Positions 7,896-21,800 of a stretch of DNA of 64,000 bases are shown here, piece after piece. The stretch's first letter is position 1. Every line of letters begins with the position of its first letter. The position numbers and the translations under genes are program-made. The stretch is taken from NCBI RefSeq assembly GCF_900101905.1, contig NZ_FNAJ01000001.1:62001-126000 (forward strand). The letters run 5' to 3'. The notes below the pieces were generated by a model, which ran no database searches, was not told the origin of the DNA, and worked only from the letters and a program-made list of their open reading frames with translations. The stretch is from Myxococcus virescens (GTDB lineage Bacteria > Myxococcota > Myxococcia > Myxococcales > Myxococcaceae).

Positions 7896-9845
7896 ATGAT
7901 GCCCCCCCTGCCCGTTCGAGCCCTGGCCGCGGCCATCCTGCTCTGGAGTCTTGCCGCGTCCGCCGAACCCTGGAACGGCACGGAGCCGGGCACGACGACG
8001 CTCCAGCAGGTCCTGCTCTCCTTTGGCCCGCCCACCCGGCAGGTCCACGAGGACGGCGCGGTGGTGCTGACGTACCAGCGCAAGGCCGCGCCGGGAGGCA
8101 CCCGGAGCACGCGCTTCCACTTCGACGCCCGGCAGGGCGTGCTGCGCCGCATCGAGGTGGTGCCCACGAAGCCACCGACGCTGGCGGGGCTCGTCGCGCT
8201 GTACGGCCCCGCTTGTGGAGCGGCGAAGGCCTCGGAGGCAGGCCCGGACTGTCACGAGGAGGAAGCCGCGCCCGCGCGCCAGCGCTGGTGGCACTACCGC
8301 GCGCGCGGGCTGAGCGTGCTCCTCGACAAGCAGCGGCGCGTGAAGTCGATGCGCTACACCGAGCCCCTGGCCTCCGAGAGCCCGGCCCCGGCACGAGGCG
8401 CCATGGCTTCGGCCGGGAGTGAAGGCGCCACCGTGCCGGCCGCGGCGGCGGCGCTGGATGCCCCGAGGGCGGCGCCCGCCACGGGGACGCTGCCGCCCGA
8501 CACGGACTCCGCCTCCGGGCTCGCCACCGCCGCCGTGGACCCGAGCGGGGCCGGTGCGCCCGACGGTTTCGAGGACCTGCTGGACGCTCCCGCTCCCGCG
8601 CCTCGGCCGGCCGGTCCATCGGGCGCCATCGTGGAGGGCTGGCAGGGCCCGGAAGGCGAGGCCGCGGACCCCTGGCATGAGACGGCGCAGGAGCGTCAGC
8701 AGGACGTGCTCGCGGTGGGCGGCATCTACTTCCAGCGCGCGGAGGTGACGGGGCTGCGCTCCCAGGGGAAGACGTCGTACCAGCCCGTCCTGCCCGCGCT
8801 CGCGGACATCTACCTGGACGCGACGCCGTCGAAGCACGTGCGCGGCTTCATGATGGGCCGGTTGGCGTATGACCCGCTGTCCACGGAGGCGAACGGACCC
8901 GCCGCCGTGCTGGGCCAGATGTGGCTGAAGTTCGACGTCGCCCAGCGGCTGTTCGTCACCGCCGGGCGCCAGGAGATTCGCTGGGGCAGCTCGCAAATCT
9001 GGAACCCGACCGACTTCCTGCAGGTGCCCAACCCGGATCCGCTCAACATCTTCGACCTGCGCACGGGCGTCGACATGGTCCGCCTCACGGTGCCGTGGGA
9101 GGCCATGGCCGCCAACCTGTCGCTCCTGGGCACGGCCAACGTGGAGGACGTCAGCGAGGACCTCCGGCGGGTGCGCTACGGCGGTGGCGTGCGCGCGGAG
9201 ATGGCGGTGGGCACGGGCGAAATCGCCGCGACGGCGGTGTTCGACCAGTCGCGCCGGCCCCGGTACGGCCTGGACGCGACGATGGCGCTGGGCCTGCTGG
9301 ACTTCAACGCCGAGGTGGCCTGGGTGGGCGACGGCAACACGCGGCTCTGGGCCCGTGATGGCGACAGCTTCGTGGAGCGCACGCTGGAGGGACGCAAGCT
9401 GCTGGTCAGCGCGGGCGTTTCGGCCACGTTCAACTTCGCCGAGCTCTACCGCGCCGTCATCCGGGTGGAGGGCTTCCACAACCCGCTGGGCTACGACGAC
9501 CGCGCCTTCCTGCCCTGGCTGAGTTCGCAGGGGGACTTCCGGCCGCTCTTCCATGGCCGCTACTACGCCCTGGGGCAGGTCAACATCGGCCGGCGTGGCG
9601 TGTCCCAGCTGTCGCTCATCTTCACCACCATCGCCAACGTGCAGGATGCGTCGTACCTGTCACGGCTGGCCTTCAACTCCTCGCCCTTCGACATCCGGGA
9701 CATCTTCGTCCAGACCTTCGTCGAGGTGCCCTACGGCGAGCGTGGCAGCGAGTTCCGCTTCGAGAGCATCCCCGCGGACCCCACCGTTTCCGGTTCGGGG
9801 CTGGGCGTCTTCCGCGCGGGCGTGAGCCTCTACGTTCGCATTTAG
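7896..9845 (+). CDS. Outer-membrane beta-barrel protein with N-terminal SmpA/BamE-like domain
   Basis: 649 residues. The start at 7896 gives a signal peptide (hydrophobic core [13 protein letters not shown], predicted cleavage after ASA). Residues ~25-180 have a [13 protein letters not shown]...VVLTYQ pattern like SmpA/BamE-type lipoprotein domains. A Pro/Ala-rich linker spans to about 280. The remainder is alternating hydrophobic/polar strands ending in a valine-aromatic-Arg-Ile terminus (LYVRI) typical of outer-membrane barrels. [15 protein letters not shown] resembles DUF1302-type barrels that accompany lipid-export systems. Only 28 bp separate it from the NRPS gene on the same strand, so the two are probably co-transcribed. 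Together with the LolA-like and FtsX-like genes at 26689-30813 it may export the NRPS product. That role is inferred from position. Confidence 0.75.
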   Translation: MMPPLPVRALAAAILLWSLAASAEPWNGTEPGTTTLQQVLLSFGPPTRQVHEDGAVVLTYQRKAAPGGTRSTRFHFDARQGVLRRIEVVPTKPPTLAGLVALYGPACGAAKASEAGPDCHEEEAAPARQRWWHYRARGLSVLLDKQRRVKSMRYTEPLASESPAPARGAMASAGSEGATVPAAAAALDAPRAAPATGTLPPDTDSASGLATAAVDPSGAGAPDGFEDLLDAPAPAPRPAGPSGAIVEGWQGPEGEAADPWHETAQERQQDVLAVGGIYFQRAEVTGLRSQGKTSYQPVLPALADIYLDATPSKHVRGFMMGRLAYDPLSTEANGPAAVLGQMWLKFDVAQRLFVTAGRQEIRWGSSQIWNPTDFLQVPNPDPLNIFDLRTGVDMVRLTVPWEAMAANLSLLGTANVEDVSEDLRRVRYGGGVRAEMAVGTGEIAATAVFDQSRRPRYGLDATMALGLLDFNAEVAWVGDGNTRLWARDGDSFVERTLEGRKLLVSAGVSATFNFAELYRAVIRVEGFHNPLGYDDRAFLPWLSSQGDFRPLFHGRYYALGQVNIGRRGVSQLSLIFTTIANVQDASYLSRLAFNSSPFDIRDIFVQTFVEVPYGERGSEFRFESIPADPTVSGSGLGVFRAGVSLYVRI

Positions 9846-9873
9846 CCCACCGGGCCTTCCGGAATCCGACTTC

Positions 9874-12800
9874 ATGACCTCGCGATCCGACTCCGACTCC
9901 CTCGCCGCCGCGAAGCGCGAGCAATTGCGCAAGTTGCTGGAGCAGCGCAAGAACCCCGGCACGGGGAGCGCCGCGCCCTCCTCGCCACAGCGGAACGTGG
10001 TGGGCCCCTCGCGCCGCCCGGCGGGGACGGCCGACGTGCTGTCGCCCGCGCAGGAGCGCATGTGGTTCCTGCACCAGCTCCGCCCGGACACCGCGACCTA
10101 CGTGGTGCCGTGGGCCGCGATGCTGGAGTCCCCCGTGGACGCGGGCGCGCTCGACGCGGCGCTGCGGGCCCTGCTGTCGCGCCATCCCCTGCTGCGAGCC
10201 CGCTTCCCCGCCGAGGGCGGCCGTCCCCAGGTACGCTACCTGGACCTGCCCGAGCGCGTCCTCGACGTGGAGGATGCGACGGGCGCGAGCGAGGCCCAGT
10301 GGTCGCGCAGGCTGCGCGAAGAAGCCTCCCGGCCGTTCGACCTGGAGCAGGGGCCGCTGTACCGCTTCCGGCTGCTGAAGCTCTCCAGCCAGCGGCAGGT
10401 GCTGGTCCTGGTGTTCCACCACCTGGTCACCGACGGCGCGTCCATCAACGTGTTGATGCGCGAGCTGGGTGTGCTCCATGCCGCGCACGCCCGGGGTGAA
10501 GTCCCCGCGCTGACGGCGCTCCCGCTGGAGTACGCGGATGCCGCCGCTTGGCAGCACACGCCCGACGCCGCCGCGAATGAACCGGAGCTGATGGCCTTCT
10601 GGAAGCGGCAGCTCGAAGGCGCCGTGCAGGGGCTGGAGCTGCCCACCGACAAGCCTCGGCCCGTGCGGCGGTCGGACCGGGGGGCGCTGACGGAGCGCAT
10701 CGCCCTCCCCGCCTCGCTCACGGGCGCGCTGCGCGCCTTCAGCCGGGAACGGCAGGTGTCGCCGTTCATGACGCTGTACGCGGCCTTCGCGGCGCTGCTG
10801 TACCGGTACTCGCGGCAGGACGACTTCTGCGTCGGCACGCCGGTCTCCGGGCGCACGCACCCGTCCCTGGAGGGGCTGGTCGGCCTGTTCGTCAACACGG
10901 TGGTGCTGCGCACGCGCGTCACCGCGGCGGATGCCTTCACCGCGCTGCTCGACCAGGTTCGCGCCACCACGCTGGATGCGCTGGGCCACCAGGCCCTCCC
11001 CTTCGAGCGGTTGGTGCAGGCCCTGGGCGTGGAGCGGAGCCTCAGCCACTCCCCGCTGTTCCAGGTGATGTTCGACCTGTACCGCGTGGAGCATTCCCTG
11101 GCGGGCGCCTTCCCGGAGGCCCGCGACCTCCCCATGGACACGGGCGCGTGCGAGTTCGACCTGCACGTCACGCTCTTCGAGAGCGCGTCCGGCTTCGAGC
11201 TGTTCGCCCGCTACAGCACCGACCTCTTCGAGGCCGCCACGGTGCGGCGGATGCTGGGCCACTATCTCCAGCTCCTCACGCATGCGCTGCGCGCGCCGGA
11301 CACGCGCGTGGATGCGCTGTCGCTGCTGCCTGATGCGGAGCGCGCCCGCGTGCTGGCGGACTCGAACCCGCCGCGCCGGCCCTTCCCGCTGGAAGCCGCC
11401 TTCCCCGAGCACTTCTCCGCCCAGGCCGCGCGCACGCCGGACCAGGTGGCCCTGGCGTCCTCCAGCGCCCGGTGGACCTATGCGGAGCTGGAAGCCCACA
11501 CCAACCGCGCCGCGCGACGGCTGGTGTCCCAGGGCGTCGGCCTGGAGTCCGTGGTGGCCGTGCTCGGGCGCCGCAGCGAAGCCACCGTGCGCGCGCTGCT
11601 GTCGATTCACAAGGCGGGCGGCGCGTACCTTCCGCTGGACGCGCAGCTCCCCGCGGCTCGGCTGGCCCGACTCCTGGAGGAGAGCCGCGCGCCGTTCGTG
11701 CTCCCGCTGGGCACGGACGAGGCCTTGCTGTCGGAGGTACTCGCGGGCGTGCCCGAGGCCCGGCGGCCTCGGGTGCTGTCGCTGGAGGGACTCGAGTCGC
11801 AGAGCGCGGAGCGGCTGTCGCCGCGTGCCACGCCGGACTCGCTGGCCTACGTCCTCTTCACCTCCGGCTCCACCGGCACGCCCAAGGGCGTCATGGTGGA
11901 CCACCGCGGCATGCTCAACCACCTGCTGGGCATGCGCGAGGCGCTGGGCCTGGACGGGTATGACGTCGTGGCCCAGATTGCCGCGCTCAGCTTCGACATC
12001 TCCATCTGGCAGATGTTGGGCGCGCTGCCCGGTGGCGGCACCACGTACCTCATCGAAGACGACGTGATGAGGGATCCGCCCCGGCTCGCCGACGCGCTGG
12101 AGCAGGGCCGCGCCACCGTCATGGAGATGGTGCCCTCCGTCCTCCAGGCCATCCTGGAGGGCGCTCGTCCGGAGCAGGACTTCCCAGACATGCGCTGGGT
12201 GGTGCTCGGCGGAGAGCCCGTGCCGCCCGCGCTGTGCCGGACCTGGCTGGAGCGCTGCCCGGGCTGCCGGATGGCGGACGCCTACGGCCCGACGGAGAGC
12301 TCGGACGTCGCCAGCCTCCACTTCATCAACGAGGCCCCTGAAGGCAGCTTCACCCCCATCGGCACGCCCAAGGCCAACATGGAGGTGTACGTGCTGGACG
12401 ACGCCCTCCAGCCTGTTCCGGTCGGCGTCGTGGGCGAACTGTACCTGGGCGGCCTGGGCGTGGCCCGTGGGTACGTGGGACGCGCGGACCTCACCGCCGA
12501 GCGCTTCGTTCCGCACCCTTTCAGCGCCACGCCGGGCGCGCGCCTCTACCGCTCGGGAGACCTGGGGCGCTGGTTGCCGGACGGCGTGCTCCAGTTCGTC
12601 TCTCGCGCCGACCTCCAGGTGAAGGTGCGCGGCATGCGCATCGAGCTGGGCGAGGTCGAAGCCGCCCTCGCCTCGCTCCCCGGCGTCCGCTCCGCCGCCG
12701 TCACCGTCCAGCGACGCGGGCCCTCCGACTCCTGGCTCGTCGCCTGGGTCGTCCCCGCTTTTCCCGACGCCGACGTCCACTCCCTTCAGGCCGCCCTCGC

Positions 12801-15800
12801 TCGTCTCCTCCCGGCCTTCATGCTTCCCTCTCGCTGGGTCCTTCGGGCCCAGCTTCCTCTCACCTCCACCGGCAAGCTCGACCGCAAGGCCCTCGCCGCG
12901 CTTCCTCTCGACGAGGCCCCTTCCCTCTCCGAAGGTGGGCCTCCTCGCGGCCCCCTTGAGGAACTGCTTGCTCAACTCTTCTGCCAGGTCCTCGGCCTCG
13001 AGCGCATCGAGCGGGAGGCCAGCTTCTTCCACCTCGGTGGCCATTCGCTCTCCGCCACCCGGCTGGTAGCCCGCGTCCGCCACTCCCTGGGCGTCCAGCT
13101 TCCCCTCTCCTCCCTCTTCACCTCCCCTTCCGTCGCGGGCCTCGCGCTGGAAGTCGCTTCGCTTCAGCGCTCCTCGTCCTCGCTTCCGCCTCCGGCGCCT
13201 TCTGACTCGGCGCCTTCGCTCTCCCAGGCCCAGGAGCGCCTCTGGTTCATCCATCAGCTCCAGCCGGGCTCGGGCGCCTACCACATCCCCCAGGCCGTCG
13301 AGCTTCGCGGCACGGTGAGCGCCGACGCGCTGGATGCGGCGGTGCGGTGGCTGTTGGAGCGCCATCCCGTGCTGCGTACCACCGTGGTGTCACAGCAGGG
13401 ACAGGCGCGCGTCGAGGTGTCCTCCGTTCCCGCGCGTGTGCTTCAAGTCGAAGCCCTGCGCGCGGCCCCCGAGGCACTGGAGCTTCGGCTTCAGCAGGAA
13501 TCATGGCGGCCCTTCTCGCTGGAGCAGGGACCGCTGTACCGCTTTCTGCTGCTCGACGTAGGGGAGGACCGGCACGTGCTGCTGGCCGTGTTCCATCACC
13601 TGGTGGTGGACGGCCTCTCGCTGGACATCCTGCTGCGCGAGCTGGGTGAAGCGTATGCCGCCTTCCAGCAGGGTCATGCGCCCACGCTGGCCCCGGTGGC
13701 GCTGCACTACGCGGACGTGGCCAACTGGCAGCGCTCCGAACCTGTCCATGCGCGCGACACGGCCCAGCTCGACTACTGGAAGCAGCGGCTCTCCGGCACG
13801 CCGGAGCTGCTCCAACTGCCCACCGACAAGCCGCGCCCCGCCGTCCTCACGCACCAGGGCGCCTCCACGGGGACCCAGGCACTGCCTGCCGCGCTGACGG
13901 ACACTGTGCAGCGCGCTTGCCGTGAACACGAAGCCACGCCGTTCATGGTGATGTACGCCGCGTTCGCCGCGCTGCTGTACCGCTACTCCCAACAGGACGA
14001 CTTCTGCGTCGGCACGCCCGTCTCCGGCCGCACCCACCCTTCGCTCGAAGGTGTCGTCGGTCTGCTCGCCAACACCGTGCCTCTGCGCACGCAGGTGGAT
14101 GCGTCCACCTCCTTCGCTTCGCTCATTGCCCAGGTCCGCTCCACCACGCTGGATGCGCTCTCGCATCAGGACGTACCCTTCGAGCAACTGGTCCATGCGC
14201 TCGGCGTGGAGCGCAGCCTCAGTCATGCGCCCCTGTACCAGGTGATGTTCGACCTGCACCGGGTGCAGGGGTCACTCGCGGATGCATTCGCGGAGCTGGA
14301 TGCGCGCCCGGTCCCCGTCGACATTCGCGCCAGCCCGTTCGACCTCGCGTTGAGCGTCATCGAGCAGGCAGGGAGCTTCGAGCTCTTCCTCCGCTACAGC
14401 GGCGAGCTGTTCGAGCCGGAGACCGCTCGACGGATGATGGAGCACTATCAGCGTCTGCTCACCCAGGCGCTGGCCGAACCGAACCTGCCGCTGTCGCGGC
14501 TGTCCCTGCTATCGTCCGACGAGCAGGCGCTGGTGCTTCGCCACGCCCGTCCCGCGCCGCTGGCTTTCGACCTGGACACCTGCCTGCCTGAGCGCATCAG
14601 CGCCCATGCGCGCAACACGCCCGAACGGCTGGCGCTTGCCTCCGCCGACGCGCAGTGGACCTACGCGCAACTGGAGGCCCTGAGTCTTCGCGCCGCGCGC
14701 ACGCTTCGCGCCCAGGGCGTTGGGCACGAGTCCGTGGTGGCCGTCCTCGGCCGCCGCTCCGAGGCCACCGTCCGCGCGCTGCTGTCGCTGCACAAGGCCG
14801 GTGCCGCCTACCTCCCGCTGGACGCTCAACTGCCCGCGGCGCGCCTCGCACGGCTGCTGCTGGAGAGCCGCGCGCCCTTCGTCCTTCCCCTGGGCCCTGT
14901 CGAGGCGCTGCTCACCGAGGTGCTCGCGGAGATTCCGCTCGAGCATCGGCCGCGCGTGCTGTCGCTCCAGAACCTGGAGGCCGAATCTGACGCGCCGCTG
15001 CCTTCCTTCGCGACGCCGGACTCACTGGCCTACGTCCTCTTCACCTCCGGCTCCACTGGCACGCCCAAGGGCGTCATGGTGGACCACCGCGGCATGCTCA
15101 ACCACCTGCTGGGCATGCAGCACTCGCTGCAACTTGGCGCGTCCGACGTGCTCGCGCAGACGGCGCCCCTCTCCTTTGACATCTCCATCTGGCAGATGCT
15201 GGGAGCGCTGGCCGCCGGAGGGACGACCTGCGTCGTGGATGACGACGTGGTGCGTGAGCCCGCCCGGCTCATCGCGGCCTTGCAGCAAGCGGGGGCCACC
15301 ACCGTGGAGCTGGTGCCCTCGCTGCTCCAGGCCCTGCTCGAGGAGCCTGGAGAGGCGCCGCTGCCCGCCCTTCGCCAGATGCTCACCATTGGCGAGGCCC
15401 TGCCGCCTTCGATCTGCCGTGCGTGGTTCGAGCGCCACCCCGGCCTGCCACTGGTCAACGCCTACGGCCCCGCCGAGTGCGCGGACACCGCCACCCTCTG
15501 GCGCATGCACGCTCCGCCCGCGAGCGCCAGCACGCCCATCGGCACGCCCAAGGCCAACATGGAGGTGTACGTCCTGGACGACGCGCTCCAGCCGCTGCCT
15601 CCGGGTGTCCCAGGGGAGCTCTACATCGGCGGCACGGGCGTCGGTCGTGGCTACGTGGGACGCGCGGACCTCACCGCCGAGCGCTTCATCCCGCATCCCT
15701 TCAGCACCACGCCGGGCGCGCGCCTCTACCGGACGGGAGACCGGGGCCGCTGGAATGCCGACGGAACCCTGGGCTTCCTGGGCCGCGTCGACTTCCAGGT

Positions 15801-18800
15801 GAAGGTGCGCGGCATGCGCATCGAGTTGGGCGAGGTCGAAGCCGCCCTCGCCTCGCTCCCTGGCGTTCGCTCCGCCGCCGTCACCGTCCAGCGACGCGGG
15901 CCCTCCGACTCCTGGCTCGCCGCCTGGGTCGTCCCCGCTTCTCCCGACACCGACGTCCACTCCCTTCAGGCCGCCCTCGCTCGTCTCCTCCCGGCCTTCA
16001 TGCTTCCCTCTCGCTGGGTCCTTCGGGCCCAGCTTCCTCTCACCTCCACCGGCAAGCTCGACCGCAAGGCCCTCGCCGCGCTTCCTCTCGACGAGGCCCC
16101 TTCCCTCTCCGAAGGTGGGCCTCCTCGCGGCCCCCTCGAGGAGTTGCTTGCTCAGCTCTTCTGCCAGGTCCTCGGCCTCGAGCGCATCGAGCGGGAGGCC
16201 AGCTTCTTCCACCTCGGTGGCCATTCGCTCTCCGCCACCCGGCTGGTAGCTCGCGTCCGCCACTCCCTGGGCGTCCAGCTTCCCCTCTCCGCCCTCTTCA
16301 CCTCCCCTTCCGTCGCGGGCCTCGCGCTGGAAGTCGCTTCGCTTCAGCGCGACTCCTCCTCGCTTCCGCCTCCGGCGCCTTCTGACTCGGCGCCTTCGCT
16401 CTCCCAGGCTCAGGAGCGGCTCTGGTTCATCCACCAGCTCCAGCCGGACTCCGGTGCTCATGTCGTCGGACAGGCCGCGGAGTGGACGGGCTCGGTGGAC
16501 GTGGCCGCGCTGGATGCGGCGGCGCGGTGGTTGCTGGAGCGCCATCCGGTGCTGCGCACCACCGTGTCCTCACGACAGGGTCAGCCGCAGGCGAACGTGT
16601 CCCCGGTCCCCGCCAGCGTGCTTCAGGTGGAGCCCCTGACGCCGGGGGCGGACGCCCAGGCCCGTCAGGCTCGGCGCCTGACGGAAGAAGGCAATCGGCC
16701 GTTCGATGTGGAGCACGGTCCGCTGTATCGATTCCTGCTGCTCGAAGCCGAGCAAGCGCGGCATGTGCTGGTCGTCGTCTTCCACCACCTGGTGAGCGAC
16801 GCGCTGTCCGCGGGCCTGCTCATGCGCGAACTGGGCGAGGCGTATGCCGCCTTCCAGCAGGGCCATGCGCCCACGCTGGCCCCGGTGGCGCTGCACTACG
16901 CGGACGTGGCCAGTTGGCAGCGCTCCAAGCCTGTCCGCGCTCGCGACACGGCTCAGCTCGACTACTGGAAGCAACGGCTCTCCGATGCGCCGGAGCTGCT
17001 TCAGCTCCCCACCGACAAGCCGCGCCCCGCCGTCCTCACGCACCGGGGCGACAACACCGGCTACCACCCGCTGCCGCCGTCTCTCTCCGAGAGCCTGCGA
17101 GCGCTGTGCCGGCAACAGCAGGTCACGCCGTTCATGGTGCTGTACGCCGCGTTCGCCGCGCTGCTGTACCGCTACTCCCAGCAGGACGATTTCTGCGTCG
17201 GCACGCCCGTCTCCGGCCGCACCCACCCTTCACTCGAAGGCGTCGTGGGACTGCTCGCCAACACCGTGCCTCTGCGCACGCAAGTGGACGCGTCCACCTC
17301 CTTCGCCTCGCTCCTTGCCCAGGTCCGCGCTACCACGCTGGACGCGCTCTCGCATCAGGACGTGCCCTTCGAGCAACTGGTGCGCGCCGTGGGCGTGGAG
17401 CGCAGCCCGGGGCACGCGCCGCTCGTGCAGGTGATGTTCGACCTGCATCGCACCGAGCTGTCCGCCGCCAGTGGCTTCCATGCCCTGGGTGCACGGCGCG
17501 TCCCCATCGAGACATGGACGTGCGAGGTCGACCTCTTCCTCACCGCCATCGAGGTGGGCGAGGGCTTCGAGGTCTACTTCCAGTACAGCACCGACCTGTT
17601 CGAGCCCGGCACCGTGGAGCGACTGCGCAACCACTACGTGCAGCTCCTGGCCCACGCGGTGGCCGCGCCTCGCACGTCCGTGGGTGAGTTGTCCCTGCTC
17701 TCCGCCACCGAACGCGAGCAGGTGCTCCAAGGCTTTAACGCCACCGAGCGCCCCTTCGACTCGGAGGGGACCATCGTGTCCCTCATCGAGGCCCAGGTGG
17801 CCCGCACGCCGGACGCGCCAGCGGTGGTGGCGCCGGAAGGTACGCTCACGTTCCGGGAGCTGCACACCCGGGCGTCGCGGCTCGCGGCACACCTGTCCGC
17901 CGCGGGCGCGGGGCCCGAAACCGTGGTGGGCCTGTGCCTGGAGCGCTCACTGGACGCGGTGGTGTCCCTGGTCGCCATCTTCATCAGTGGCGCGGGCTGC
18001 CTCCCCCTGGAGGCGTCGCATCCACCCGCTCGCCGCGCGGCGCTGCTGCGCCAGGCCCGTGCACGGCTCGTTGTCAGCCGCCCGGGACTCTTCGCGGGCG
18101 TGGAGCCTGGGGTTCCCCTCGTATCGCCCGACGTGCGTGGAGACGTCGTGGCCGTCCCCCGCCCCCCGCGCGCCGAGCACCTCGCCTATCTGCTCTACAC
18201 GTCCGGCTCCACGGGCGAGCCCAAGGGCGTGGAGCTCACCCACCGCAACGTCGTCCACTGCTTCGCGGCGTTCGACACGTACTACGCCACACAGCCGGGA
18301 GACTGCTGGGCGTCGTCGGGAAGCCTCTCCTTCGACATCCACCTGGAGGAGCTGCTCTTCAGCATCACCCGTGGCGCGCGCACCGTGTTGCGCGAAGTGG
18401 GCCCTCTGGGCCTGGGCCGCGACATCCTCGGCCACGGCATCACCCATGTCGTCATCACGCCGTCCTCGCTGGCCACCGCGCTGGAGGAGCCCGGTGCCGC
18501 GGATGCGTTCCGCTCGCTCAAGGTGCTCGTGACGGGCGGCGAGGTGCTGCCAGACCCGTTGGTGCGGCAGCTCGCGCTCACCGACACGCGGCTGGTCAAC
18601 ACCTATGGCCCCACGGAGACGAGCATCAACGTCGCGGCGGAAATCACGCTGCCCGACCGTCCCGTGCGCCTGGGCCGTCCGCTGGACCGGTGCCGGCTGT
18701 ACGTCCTGGATGCGAACGGCGCTCCGGTGCCGCCGGGAGTCCCCGGCGAGCTCTACATCGGCGGTACCTGCCTGGGCCGTGGCTACCGCGACCGGCCGGA

Positions 18801-21800
18801 CCTCACCGCCGAGCGCTTCATCCCAGACGCCTTCTCCGGCAGGGAGGGTGGCCGCCTGTACCGCACGGGTGACCGGGTGCGGTGGAACGGGGATGGCTCG
18901 CTCGGCTTCCTGGGGCGCACCGACTTCCAGGTGAAGGTGCGCGGCGTCCGCGTAGAGCTGGAGGAAGTGGAGGCCGCCCTCCTGCGCCAGCCCGGTGTGA
19001 GGCAGGCATCGGTGGTGGTGCGCGGCGCTCAGCGAGATGCACGCCTGGAGGCGTTCCTCGTGCTGGAAGACACGGCTGCCGGCGTCGAGTCCCGGCTCCG
19101 CGAAGGGCTGTCGCGCGCGCTGCCCGAAGCCCTGGTGCCCTCGCGCTTCACGGTGCTGACCGCCCTGCCGATGACGACCAGTGGCAAGGTGGACCGCAAG
19201 GCACTGGCGGCCCTGCCCATCCCGGACATCGAGCCGGAGGCCGCGCCCGAAGCGCGTCCCCGTGGCGCCGTCGAGGAGCTGCTCGCCCTGCTGTTCTGCC
19301 AGGTGCTGGGCCTGCCGCAGGTGCGGCGCGAGGACGACTTCTTCCACATCGGAGGTCACTCGCTGGCCGCCACGCGACTGGTGGCGCGAGTGCGACAGGC
19401 GTTCGACGTGGAGTTCCCACTCCAGGCGTTCTTCACCGAGCCCACCGTCGCGGGCCTCGCGCGCGAGTTGGAGACGCGGCGTGACGGCGCGGCCCCGCTC
19501 CCCGCGCCCGTGCCGCGTCCAGCGGACGCCGCGTTGGTCCTGTCTCCCACGCAGGAGCGGCTGTGGTTCGTGCAGCAGCTCCATCCGGGCACCAGCGCCT
19601 ATCACCTCGCGGAGGCGGTGGAGCTGGACGGTCCTCTGGACGTGGCGGCGATGGAAGACGCCTTGCGCTGGCTGGTGACAAGGCATCCGGTGCTGCGGCT
19701 CGCCGTGCCGGCGCGCGACGGCCTTCCGGCGCCCGTGCTGTGCCCCGTGCCTCCACGCGTCTTGGAGGTGGAAGAAGCGCCGTCCGCGGCGCAGTGGGCC
19801 CGGGACGCGGTTCACGCATCCTTCGACCTGGCGCGCGGCCCGCTCTATCGATTCCGGCTGCTGCGCACGGCGCCGGAGCAGCACGTCCTGCTGCTCGCCT
19901 TCCATCACCTCGTGGTGGACGGGCTGTCACTGGACGTCCTGGTGCGCGAGCTGGGCGAAGCCTACGCGGCGTTCCATCAACGCCGCACGCCCACGCTGCC
20001 GACGCCCCGGCTGGAGCATGCGGACATCGCCGCGTGGCTGCGCACCCCTCCTGCTCGGGAACGGGACGAGGCCCAGCTCGCCTACTGGAAGCAGAAGCTC
20101 GAAGGCGTGCCCGGCCTGCTGCGGCTCACCCCGGACAAACCTCGGCCCGCATCGCCACTGCTCACGGGCGCCATCACCCAGGGCCACGCCCTGTCCACCG
20201 ACACGGTGCGCGCGCTCCAGTCCTTCTGCCGCGAGCACCAGGCGACGCCGTACATGGTGCTGCTGTCCGCGTTCTCGGCGCTGCTCCACCGTTACTCCGG
20301 CCAGGAGGACTTCTGCGTCGGCACGCCTGTCTCCGGCCGCACGCATCCAGCGCTGGAGGGTGTGGTCGGGCTGATGCTCAACACCGTGGCGCTGCGCACA
20401 CCCGTGGCGCCGGATGTGTCCTTCGCCTCGCTGGTGGCCGGCGTGCGCGCCACCACGTTGGAAGCGCTGGCGCACCAGGACGTTCCGCTGGACCGAGTCG
20501 TCCAGGCGTTGGGCGTGGAGCGCTCCGCCGGGCACTCGCCGCTGTTCCAGGTGATGTTCGACCTGGTGCGCGCGGACCGCACGCTGGCGGACGCCTTCCC
20601 GGACCTGCGCGCCCGGCCGCTCCAGCCGGAGCTGCTCACCAGTCCGTTCGACCTGTCGCTGTGGGTCGCTGAATCCTCCACCGGCTACACCCTGGCGCTG
20701 CGCTACGGCACCGAGCTGTTCGAGCCCACCACCGCACAGCGACTCATGGGACATTACGTCCGGTTGCTCCAGCACGCGCTGGAAGCGCCGGACACCGCGA
20801 TATCCGCGCTGGAGCTGCTGCCCGCGAGTGAGCGAGTGCACCTGCTCCGGACGTGGAACGACACGGGCGCGGACTTCCCGCGCGAGCACACCGTCCATGC
20901 GCTGTTCGAGGCCCAGGCCGCGCGCACGCCAGATGCCCCCGCCGTCCTGCACGACGCGGAGGTGATGACCTACGGCCAACTGGATGCACGTGCCAACCGG
21001 CTCGCGCGGTACCTGCGGCGGATGGGCGTCCGGAGCCAGACACTGGTGGGCCTGTGCCTCCGCCGTTCCGTGGACATGGTCGTGGCGGTGCTCGGCGTGC
21101 TGAAGGCGGGAGGCGCTTATGTTCCGATGGATGCGTCCCAGCCTCCCGCCCGGCTGAGCTTCCTGCTGGAGGACACCGGCGCGCCCGTGCTCGTCACCGA
21201 GGACGCGGTGGCGGACACGCTGCCCGTCTCGCAGGCGCTCGTGCTGTGCCTGGACTCCGAATGGGAGCGCACCGCCGGGCGTGAGTCGGACGTGACGCTC
21301 GAATCCGCCTCTTCGGCGGAGGACCTCGCCTACCTCATCTACACCTCCGGCAGCACCGGGCGGCCCAAGGGCGTCATGGTGGAGCACCGGGGCGTGGTGA
21401 ACTACCTGCACTGGGCCCGGAAGGCGTATGCCGTCGACGACGGCGCGGGCGCCCCCGTTCATTCCTCACTGGCCTTCGACCTCACTGTCACCAGCCTGCT
21501 GCTGCCGCTCACCGCGGGCAGGTCCGTGACGCTCGTTCCGGAAGAGGACGGCGTGGAAGGCCTGGCCACTGCGCTCCGCACGAGCGCGGACTTCAGCCTG
21601 GTGAAGCTGACGCCTGCCCACCTGCAGATGCTGGCCGCGCAGCTTCCGCCCGAGGCGCGCGCGGGCCGTACCCGCGCCTTCGTCATCGGTGGCGAGGCGC
21701 TCACCTCCGCCACCGTGGAGCCCTGGCGGCAGCACGCACCGGGCACGCGGCTCATCAACGAGTACGGCCCCACGGAGACGGTGGTCGGCTGCTGCGTCCA

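Noticed and set aside
9673..13365. 1230-codon minus-strand open frame opposite the NRPS
   Set aside because: No recognisable domain, and the plus strand encodes intact NRPS modules. Shadow of codon bias.
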